This document shows positions 37,017 through 43,815 of a stretch of DNA of 64,000 bases, in pieces. Every line of letters begins with the position of its first letter. The first letter of the stretch is position 1. Source of the stretch: Lysobacter prati (lineage in GTDB: Bacteria > Pseudomonadota > Gammaproteobacteria > Xanthomonadales > Xanthomonadaceae); the NCBI RefSeq assembly GCF_009765215.1, contig NZ_VLNV01000003.1:62001-126000 (forward strand), in the 5' to 3' direction. The position numbers and the translations under genes were made by a program. Under the pieces are notes generated by a model that worked only from the letters and a program-made list of their open reading frames with translations, ran no database searches and was not told where the DNA came from.

Positions 37017-37928
37017 ATGGCAGGTCGGATGTGGCTGGCAGCAGGCTTGTGCGCGGCGCTGGCGTGGCCGGCGCCGCGGGCCATGGCATCGGATGTGCAA
37101 CTGGAGCTCGACGGCTGGCGCCTGCAGCAGTTCGGCAGCACGGTCGAAGGCACCCTCGGCAAGCCGTTCAAGACCATCGATGAGCCACCGGTCAGCCGCA
37201 AGGCGTATCGAATAGGCAGCGACGCCTATCTCGTGGTCACTGCCCGTGCACCGCTGGTCAACAACATCGAATCGCTGCAGCTGACGGGAAAGTCGGACAC
37301 GGCCACCGTGTTCAGCGGGCTGCACCTGGGCGATCCGCGCGAGAAGGTCCTGGCGGCACTGGGTGCACCCGACGAAGTCAGCCGCGTCGATTCGCCCAAG
37401 GTCGAACTCTGGAAATTCAACGACCGCAACTACACGGTCGAGATCGACGAGAAGGGTCGACTGTTCAGCGTACTGATCTACACCGACGCCTCCGTGGCCG
37501 ACGCCGAGCCGGAGGACATCTGGCCGTCGTTCAAGGCCGCCATCGCGAGCGGCGAGTTCGAGCTCATCGAACCCTGGCTGCGCCCGGACGTGGAGATCTA
37601 CCAGGACAATGACACCTTGTCGGTTCGCGGCCGCTACAGCGCTTTCCGCGAGGCCCCGGATGCCGCCGTGGTGGACGCGCTGATCGCCAGCCGCAACAGC
37701 GTGCGTGCCGCGATTGCGGGGCACGAACCCGAGCAGTTCGCCCGTGTCACCGAGAACATGGGCGTCGGGATGGCGTTCAAGTTCCCGGAGTCCTCGCCGC
37801 TGGAAGAACTCGTATTCTTCCCCTACGCAGGCCGCTATCGCCTGTACGAAGTCGCATTCCGCGAACCTGCGGCGCAGCAACCACTGATTCACGCCACCAC
37901 CGTCCCCGCCTCCGCGCGCTCCCCCTGA
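37017..37928 (+). CDS. secreted protein with BamE/SmpA-like segment
   Basis: 303 residues. AGGGGG precedes the ATG at 37017, and a signal peptide ending PRAMA follows. Residues about 95-165 have the pattern GLHLGDPREKVLAALGAPDEVSR, then KVELWKFNDRNYTVEI, then GRLFSVLIY, which is typical of the BamE/SmpA/BLIP-like fold. The rest is not recognised. No Cys lipobox is present, so it is likely periplasmic. It ends 7 bases before the next gene, so the two are probably cotranscribed. Confidence 0.75.
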   Translation: MAGRMWLAAGLCAALAWPAPRAMASDVQLELDGWRLQQFGSTVEGTLGKPFKTIDEPPVSRKAYRIGSDAYLVVTARAPLVNNIESLQLTGKSDTATVFSGLHLGDPREKVLAALGAPDEVSRVDSPKVELWKFNDRNYTVEIDEKGRLFSVLIYTDASVADAEPEDIWPSFKAAIASGEFELIEPWLRPDVEIYQDNDTLSVRGRYSAFREAPDAAVVDALIASRNSVRAAIAGHEPEQFARVTENMGVGMAFKFPESSPLEELVFFPYAGRYRLYEVAFREPAAQQPLIHATTVPASARSP

Positions 37929-37935
37929 ATCTCCC

Positions 37936-38325
37936 ATGCAACTGCAACGAATCCACCACGTCGCCATCATCTGCGCCGACTACGCACGCTCGAAGCACTT
38001 CTACACTCAGGTGCTGGGCCTGCGTGTGCTGGCCGAAGTGCATCGCCCGGCGCGTGACTCGTGGAAGCTGGACCTGGCGTTGCCCGATGGTGGACAGCTC
38101 GAACTGTTCTCGTTTCCGTCGCCGCCGCCGCGGCCGTCGTATCCCGAGGCCCGCGGCCTGCGTCACCTCGCCTTCGAGGTGGCCGATGTCGCATCCGCGG
38201 CCGAGGAACTGCAGGCGCAGGGCATCGCCGTGGAGCCCATTCGCACCGACGAGTACACCGGCCGGCGCTTCACCTTTTTCGCCGATCCGGACGAACTGCC
38301 GATCGAGCTGTACGAAGCGCCCTGA
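37936..38325 (+). CDS. gloA2: VOC family protein, GloA2/YaeR type
   Basis: 129 residues, one VOC unit. IHHVAIICADYARSKHFY at the start and HLAFEVADVASAAEELQ with PIRTDEYTG in the middle match the YaeR/GloA2 group. Glu of PIELYE near the end is a typical metal ligand. Glyoxalase activity is unproven for the group. The methylglyoxal synthase gene 5 kb away gives a loose functional link. Confidence 0.85.
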   Translation: MQLQRIHHVAIICADYARSKHFYTQVLGLRVLAEVHRPARDSWKLDLALPDGGQLELFSFPSPPPRPSYPEARGLRHLAFEVADVASAAEELQAQGIAVEPIRTDEYTGRRFTFFADPDELPIELYEAP

Positions 38326-38458
38326 CTCAATTGACGCGCCGGGCATGCAGGCGCGTAGCATCGGCGTCGGCAGCGACTACAGACTGCAACGTGCATCTGG
38401 CCTGATTCACCGTCCGGATGCGCGCGCATCCGCAACTTACCCAAACGGCCCAGTCACG

Positions 38459-39472
38459 ATGCGCATCACCGACACCAGCTACGGCTCAAACGAACATGGC
38501 CTGATCTGGGGCTATCGCTTCGTGCCGGGGCAAGCGGCCCAGTCCATCAGCTCGGACGCGGCGGTGGCCTTCCTTGCGCAGGAAGGCGGCGAACCCGAGG
38601 AAGCGTTCGTCTGGTTGCATTTCTCGCTGTCGAACACCGGCTCGGAACGCTACCTGCACCGCCACCTCGACCTGCCCGACGCCTTCTACGACTCGCTGCG
38701 CAGCGAGGTCGGTTCGACCCGGCTCGAACAGGATGCCGGCTTCCTGATCGCGGTGATCCACGACGTCCTGTTCGAATCGACGTTCGATGCGTCCGAAGTC
38801 GGCACGACCAGTATCTGCATTGGCCCGCGCGTCCTGGTCAGTGCCCGCTTGCGTCCGTTGCGCTCGGTCGATCAGCTGCGCTCGGCGGTACGTGCCGGCC
38901 AGACTTTCCGCTCGCCGGTCGAACTGCTGGCCCACCTGCTGCGCGACCAGGCCAGCGTGCTTGGGGACATCCTGCGCAAGTCGACCACGCGCGTCGATCG
39001 CATCGAGGACCGATTGCTGGCCAACCGGATCGCGACCGATCGCACCGAACTGGGCACGCTGCGGCGCTCGCTTGTGCGCCTGCAGCGCCTGCTCGCACCC
39101 GAGCCGACGGCGCTGTTCCGCCTGCTCAACCGCCCGCCGGAATGGTTCAGCGACGACGACCTGCAGGATCTGCAGCAAGCCGCCGAGGAGTTCTCCACCG
39201 CGATCGGTGACTCGGCCGCACTGGTGGAGCGGGTGAAGCTGATCCAGGAAGAGCTTGCCGCGCTGGTCAATGAGCAGACCGGCCGCACGCTGTTCGTGCT
39301 GACCGTGGTCACCGTGCTGGCGCTGCCGGTCAACATGATTGCCGGCCTGTTCGGCATGAACGTGGGCGGCATTCCCCTGCAGAGCGCAGGCGGCTTCGCC
39401 GTGATCGTCGTGACCCTGGTGATCCTGACCGTGCTGCTGGCCTGGCTGGCCTTCGGCAGGTCGCGCGACTAG
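38459..39472 (+). CDS. CorA/ZntB-type divalent metal transporter
   Basis: 337 residues. A long cytoplasmic helical domain (about 1-270) is followed by two C-terminal membrane segments (LFVLTVVTVLALPVNMIAGLFGMN and AVIVVTLVILTVLLAWLAF). The GMN signature lies between them in GLFGMNVGGIP, which places it in the CorA superfamily. The N-terminal layout (WLHFSLSN, LIAVIHDVLFE) fits the ZntB branch, which exchanges zinc. Metal and direction are inferred from family only. The ATG at 38459 is chosen as the conserved start. Confidence 0.9.
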   Translation: MRITDTSYGSNEHGLIWGYRFVPGQAAQSISSDAAVAFLAQEGGEPEEAFVWLHFSLSNTGSERYLHRHLDLPDAFYDSLRSEVGSTRLEQDAGFLIAVIHDVLFESTFDASEVGTTSICIGPRVLVSARLRPLRSVDQLRSAVRAGQTFRSPVELLAHLLRDQASVLGDILRKSTTRVDRIEDRLLANRIATDRTELGTLRRSLVRLQRLLAPEPTALFRLLNRPPEWFSDDDLQDLQQAAEEFSTAIGDSAALVERVKLIQEELAALVNEQTGRTLFVLTVVTVLALPVNMIAGLFGMNVGGIPLQSAGGFAVIVVTLVILTVLLAWLAFGRSRD

Positions 39473-39535
39473 CGGCACGTTCCTCAACGTACGTGGCTGC
39501 GGCACCATGGGACACCCTGCCCTGCGAAGATCTCC

Positions 39536-40027
39536 ATGGACCTCGTCCTGCGCCCGGCCGTAGCCGCCGATCACCCCGCGATCCTGGCGCTGAACCTCGC
39601 GTCGGAGGAGATGCTCAGCCCGCTCGATGCGGCTCGGTTGCTGCAGCTAGATGCGCAGTCGGCCTACCACCGCGTGCTGTGCGAAGACGATCGCGTCGTC
39701 GCCTTCCTGCTCGCCTTCCGCGAAGGCGCGCCGTACGACAGCCCCAACTACCTGTGGTTCGCCGCTCGCTACCCGCGCTTTCTCTACGTCGATCGCGTCG
39801 TGGTCGCGCAATCGCACCAGGGACAGGGGCTCGGCGCCAGGCTCTATCGCGACCTGTTCGACTTCGCCCGCGACAGCGGTGTCGATGCGGTGACGTGCGA
39901 GTTCTACACGGTGCCGTCCAACGAAGCATCGCGCCGCTTCCATGCCGGCTTCGGTTTCGCCGAAGTGGGACAGCAGTGGGTCGCCGACGGTCGCAAGCAG
40001 GTCTCGCTGCAGGTCGCCACGCCCTGA
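39536..40027 (+). CDS. GNAT family N-acetyltransferase
   Basis: 163 residues. The GNAT fold is indicated by LRPAVAADHPAILALN at the start and the acetyl-CoA loop QSHQGQGLGARLYRDLFDFAR. The tail FHAGFGFAEVGQQWVADGRKQV is typical of motif B. The substrate is unknown. It stands 63 bases after the metal transporter gene. Confidence 0.9.
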   Translation: MDLVLRPAVAADHPAILALNLASEEMLSPLDAARLLQLDAQSAYHRVLCEDDRVVAFLLAFREGAPYDSPNYLWFAARYPRFLYVDRVVVAQSHQGQGLGARLYRDLFDFARDSGVDAVTCEFYTVPSNEASRRFHAGFGFAEVGQQWVADGRKQVSLQVATP

Positions 40028-40094
40028 CGGGGTGTCATCGCGCCTGCGCCTGGCTCGGCTACACTCGCCGCCCGACCAGACACCAGCGACCGCA

Positions 40095-41015
40095 ATGAAA
40101 CAGCGCGCCCTCACCCTGTCCGCCCTCGCCTGCGCTCTGGCGCTGACTGCCTGCCAGCGCGCGCCCGCACCGGCCCCCAAAGCCGAGCAGGCCGCCGTCG
40201 CCCCGGCCGACGCCGCAGCAACGACGAAGCCCGAGGCAGTCGCAGCCAACGACAACCTCAACGCCGTGCTGTGGATGCAGGCCTCGGCCGAGTACCGCGC
40301 GGCCGCCACCACCGTCTACCGCGCCGCGGCCGACAAGCTCGGCGTTGCACTGGCCGAGAAGAACTGGGACGCGCTGGTGCCGGACGAGCGCGGCAACGCC
40401 GCCACCGGCCTGAAGCCCGCGGTGATCATGGACGTCGACGAAACCGTGCTCGACAACTCGCCCTACCAGGCGCGCCTGGTCCGCGACGGCAAGGCTTACG
40501 ACGAGGTCAGCTGGGATGCCTGGGTCGCCGAGAAGAAGGCCAAGGCGGTGCCCGGCGTGGTCGAGTTCGCCAAGGCCGCTGCGGCCAAGGGCGTGACCAT
40601 CCTGTACCTGTCCAACCGTGCCGTGCACCTGAAGGACGCGACCATCGCCAACCTCAAGGCGGTGGGCATGCCGGTCAAGGACGACAGCGTGTTCCTCGGC
40701 CTGGGCACGTTGCTCGACGGCTGCGAGCAGAACGGCAGCGAGAAGAACTGCCGCCGCCAGCTCGCCGGCCAGCAGTACCGCGTGCTGATGCAGTTCGGCG
40801 ACCAGCTCGGCGACTTCGTCCAGGTCGTGGCCAACACGCCCGAGGGCCGCACGCAGCTGCTCGACGAGTACGGCGACTGGTTCGGCGAACGCTGGTGGAT
40901 GCTGCCCAACCCGAGCTACGGCTCGTGGGAGCCGGCGACGTTCAACAACGACTGGTCGCAGCCGCTGGAAGCGCGCCGGGCGGCCAAGCGCGCGGCGCTG
41001 GATGTGGCGCCGTAA
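40095..41015 (+). CDS. class C-type acid phosphatase / 5'-nucleotidase lipoprotein (e(P4) family)
   Basis: 306-residue HAD-fold phosphatase. The lipoprotein signal ends in LALTAC with Cys20. The active-site motif DVDETVLDN (first Asp nucleophile) is followed by a conserved ILYLSNR and later FGDQLGDFV. Outer membrane or periplasmic location is likely. Nucleotide or phosphate-ester scavenging is the family role. The frame extends 51 codons upstream, but the ATG at 40095 opens the signal peptide. Confidence 0.9.
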   Translation: MKQRALTLSALACALALTACQRAPAPAPKAEQAAVAPADAAATTKPEAVAANDNLNAVLWMQASAEYRAAATTVYRAAADKLGVALAEKNWDALVPDERGNAATGLKPAVIMDVDETVLDNSPYQARLVRDGKAYDEVSWDAWVAEKKAKAVPGVVEFAKAAAAKGVTILYLSNRAVHLKDATIANLKAVGMPVKDDSVFLGLGTLLDGCEQNGSEKNCRRQLAGQQYRVLMQFGDQLGDFVQVVANTPEGRTQLLDEYGDWFGERWWMLPNPSYGSWEPATFNNDWSQPLEARRAAKRAALDVAP

Positions 41016-41110
41016 GCCACCCGCGTCGATAACCGGCACATCGCAGCGGCGAATCACATTCGTGAAATCAATGCGTTACGTCACGTTTCTTCAAGCATTG
41101 CATTAACTTC

Positions 41111-41220
41111 GGAGGGCGGTTAGTCTGCCCTCCATCCGGCGCGAGTCGGAGCCATGCCACAACTCGACGTCCATCCGGCGCCAGCCGGATTTGAAGGAGG
41201 CCCCAGGGCCTCCTTTTTTC
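41111..41220 (+). ncRNA. candidate structured small RNA
   Basis: Three hairpins follow in order: GGAGGGC/GCCCTCC (41111-41133), ATCCGGC/GCCGGAT (41173-41190) and a terminator (41194-41215) with a T-run to 41220. A further CGAGT/ACTCG pairing is possible at 41142/41162. A weak promoter (TTGCAT at 41098, 16 bases, TTAGTC at 41120) fits a transcript start near 41133. The region upstream is AT-richer than its surroundings. It could instead be a leader or the distant terminator of the phosphatase gene. Confidence 0.35.
41194..41220 (+). terminator. rho-independent terminator
   Basis: AAGGAGGCCC and GGGCCTCCTT form a perfect 10-base stem with a two-base loop, followed by TTTTCTTTT. It is the strongest terminator in the window. 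It could end the candidate small RNA or the phosphatase transcript. Confidence 0.88.
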
Positions 41221-41352
41221 TTTTCTGACGCCCGAAAACGTGACGCCCGTCGCAATTGCTTCACGGGCCGCGCGTTATCTCCTCAAGAACGGCTCAGCCC
41301 GGCCGATGGAACGAAGAGGCGTACTAGGCGCATTGATGCGCGAGGACAGGCC

Positions 41353-41682
41353 ATGAATCGATTCAGAGCCACGGCGGTCGCCGTGCTCTGGGCACTGGCG
41401 GAGACGGCAAGCGTGCATGCGAGCGACGGTCGCATCACGTTCACTGGCGCAGTGGTGGTCAGTACCTGCAGCCCGACCCGTATCAGTGGTCCCCCTGCAC
41501 GACCCGCGATACCGAACGAACATTCGCAATGCCATGACGTCGGCGCCCCGGCGGGCTACACGCTGCGGATGGAACCGGCCGCGGCGCACGCCAACTCGCG
41601 CCTGGTCACGTATTACGCCGACTATGTTCGCGCCTCCGGCGGAGGCAATTCGGTGTGGGTGGCCACCCAGATTTACGACTGA
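41353..41682 (+). CDS. small secreted fimbrial-like protein
   Basis: 109 residues. A signal peptide (VAVLWALAETASVHA) precedes GRITFTGAVVVSTC, which is the first-strand motif of type 1 pilins (as in the main pilin DGTITITGTVQASTC), with a second Cys in QCHDVG. The rest is shorter than a pilin. It converges on the pilus operon's last gene, 48 bases away. It may be an unusual minor subunit or anchor; role unproven. Confidence 0.7.
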   Translation: MNRFRATAVAVLWALAETASVHASDGRITFTGAVVVSTCSPTRISGPPARPAIPNEHSQCHDVGAPAGYTLRMEPAAAHANSRLVTYYADYVRASGGGNSVWVATQIYD

Positions 41683-41730
41683 CGAGTCACCGCCTGCACG
41701 CGACGAGGCGTCAGTCCGTCGCCAACCCCA

Positions 41731-42837
41731 TCATTGATACGTCATGGTGAAGGTAAGCGTGCCGCGCACGTTGCCCGCGGTCATGCTGGTTGCGGTGCGG
41801 TAGTACTGGACATGGAAAGGCAACGACCACGCGCCGGAAGGCGTGGCGCCCAGCGTCTGGTTGGCATTGAACGGCACCGGTGCCGTGCTGGCGCCGTTGA
41901 TCAGCTGGATCCCGATGCCCGTGGCCATGCCCGTGCCGGTGGTGGGCGCGATGACGCCAGTGGGATTGCTGAAGGCGCTGGCCGTGGCGAAGGAGATGGT
42001 CGCGTTCGCGCCGGGCTGGCAGGTCAGAGTGAGGTTGAAGCGGGTGCGGCCTGCGGTCGCGCCCTGGCTGGGCAGGGACGCCGTGCCGATCTTCGGCAGC
42101 GTAACGGTCAGGTTCTGCGAACCCGTGTCGACGCTGCAACCGACCATCGTCACCGACGTTCCGCCGTTGACGGTGAGCGCGGTCGACATCGGACCGCTGC
42201 TGGCAGTGGTGCCGTACTCGTACCACCAGAACTGCATCAGCTGGATGCCGCTGAGCGTGCCGGGAGTAACCGCTCCAGTCTTCACCAGCTGGGCAGTGAA
42301 CGTTTCCGCGAACGTGCCGGTGGTACCGCTGCGGGTCACCGGACCGATCTCGAAGCCGGGCGTGGAGTTGGGACCGCAGCGCAGGCATGCGCTCGCCGAG
42401 GCCTCGTCGGGCGTGGCGGTGAGCTTGAGTCCGATGCCCGGGATGGTGGTGGCGAAGATGATGCCGTTGCTGCCGGTGTCGCTGGCGCTGCGGGCGGCCA
42501 GGTTGCCGGCCTGGATGTAAAGGTTCCTGCCCGGATCGCCGTTGGGCATGTTGGTGCAGCGGAAGGTGACCGTAATCGAGGTCGCGGTGCCCAGCGCGGT
42601 GCCTACTGGCGTGTTGGGCTGCACGGTGACGTTGCCCAGCGTCATCGTCCCCGCCGACGTCGTCGAGCACACGGACGTCGCCGCCAGTGCGCGCTCCGGA
42701 AGCCATGGCAGGACCATCACCAGCAGCAGTGACGCGAACAGCTGCAACGTGCGCGGGCGCGGCTGCGGCAAAGGCGAGCGACGGGGCAGTGGTACGGCAG
42801 CAGGCAGGCTCATCATCTTCAATGTGTTCGGGGGCAC
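41731..42837 (-). CDS. two-domain fimbrial subunit, probable tip adhesin (distal)
   Basis: 368 residues. A long N-terminal leader ends near ERALA. It then has an N-terminal receptor-type domain (about 55-200, SVCSTTSAGTMTLGNV with Cys residues) and a C-terminal pilin domain (about 220-368) ending in RGTLTFTMTYQ, the donor-strand-like tail of chaperone-usher subunits. It is twice the size of a pilin. The GTG start at 42837 has no good ribosome binding site; ATGs at 42816 and 42813 are alternatives. It is the last gene of the pilus operon. Confidence 0.85.
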   Translation of the reverse strand: MPPNTLKMMSLPAAVPLPRRSPLPQPRPRTLQLFASLLLVMVLPWLPERALAATSVCSTTSAGTMTLGNVTVQPNTPVGTALGTATSITVTFRCTNMPNGDPGRNLYIQAGNLAARSASDTGSNGIIFATTIPGIGLKLTATPDEASASACLRCGPNSTPGFEIGPVTRSGTTGTFAETFTAQLVKTGAVTPGTLSGIQLMQFWWYEYGTTASSGPMSTALTVNGGTSVTMVGCSVDTGSQNLTVTLPKIGTASLPSQGATAGRTRFNLTLTCQPGANATISFATASAFSNPTGVIAPTTGTGMATGIGIQLINGASTAPVPFNANQTLGATPSGAWSLPFHVQYYRTATSMTAGNVRGTLTFTMTYQ

Positions 42838-42864
42838 TGTGGTCGGTCGTGGGCTGGCGCCGGC

Positions 42865-43815
42865 CTAGTTGTAGCTCAGGGTGAAGGTCGCCGTGGCATT
42901 GACGGAACCGGCCGACAGGGCACCGGTGCGGTAGTAGCGCGCTTTGTAGACCAAGTCCAGGGCGCCGTTCGGGGTGGCGCCGACGGTGCTTTCGGTGCCG
43001 AAGCCTACCGGCGTCGACCCGTTGTCCGTGAGCTGGACGCCAACGCCGTTCGCCGTGCCGGTCGAGCGGATCACGGTCGGCTTGCCGGTCACCGTGGTAG
43101 CGGTGTTGAACATGATCTTGAGCGTGGCGCCGGTGCTGCAGTTGAGCGAAATGCGGAATGTCGTGGGCGCGGTGGTGCCGTCCACGGCGGGCAGCGCACT
43201 GGTGCTGATCGTTGGCAGTGCAACCGCGATGTTGGACGTGTTCACCTGGCAGGCCGACGATGCGAGAGTGACGGTGCCACCGAGCACGAAGTTCTGCTGG
43301 GTCGCGGTACCACCGAAGACCTGGTCATAGGTCCATCGCGCGATCGTCCCGCCGGGCAGCTGCGCACCATTGGCGATCGTTCCGGTCTTGATCAGCTGCA
43401 ATCCCACCGGGACATTGAGTTGCCGTGTTCCCTGGCTGAGCTGGCAACATCCCCACGGGTACAAGTAGTCGGTCGATGTCGTGCCGCCGACCAGCCGATA
43501 CCCGATTCCGGCGACGCCGGAGGGATAGATCGCCGTTGCCGGAGCCGGCGTGGCGCCGACTTGGTTGGTCACGCCATAGTCGCTGACGTTGAAACAGTAG
43601 AGGGTGATGATGGGACTGGGGGCGACCTTGGCGCCGTTGTAGATCACGTCGCCCACCTGGGCATTGGCCGGCACACTGATCGTCGACGGCACGTTGAACG
43701 TGACGGTGCCCACACCATCGAAACTGATGCAGCCCGCCATGGCGGGCGCGCCTGCCAGCAGCAAGGCAAGTCCGAGCAGCACGTTGCCCAGGCGCGCGAT
43801 CACTGTTCTCGCCAT
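42865..43815 (-). CDS. two-domain fimbrial subunit, probable adhesin (proximal)
   Basis: 316 residues. A signal peptide (LLGLALLLAGAPAMA) is followed by an N-terminal domain (GCISFDGVGTVTF... LYCFNVSDYG) and a C-terminal pilin domain ending in NATATFTLSYN. The ATG at 43815 overlaps the usher TGA by one base (TGATG), so translation is coupled. Architecture matches tip adhesins or minor pilins of chaperone-usher pili; the receptor is unknown. Confidence 0.87.
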   Translation of the reverse strand: MARTVIARLGNVLLGLALLLAGAPAMAGCISFDGVGTVTFNVPSTISVPANAQVGDVIYNGAKVAPSPIITLYCFNVSDYGVTNQVGATPAPATAIYPSGVAGIGYRLVGGTTSTDYLYPWGCCQLSQGTRQLNVPVGLQLIKTGTIANGAQLPGGTIARWTYDQVFGGTATQQNFVLGGTVTLASSACQVNTSNIAVALPTISTSALPAVDGTTAPTTFRISLNCSTGATLKIMFNTATTVTGKPTVIRSTGTANGVGVQLTDNGSTPVGFGTESTVGATPNGALDLVYKARYYRTGALSAGSVNATATFTLSYN

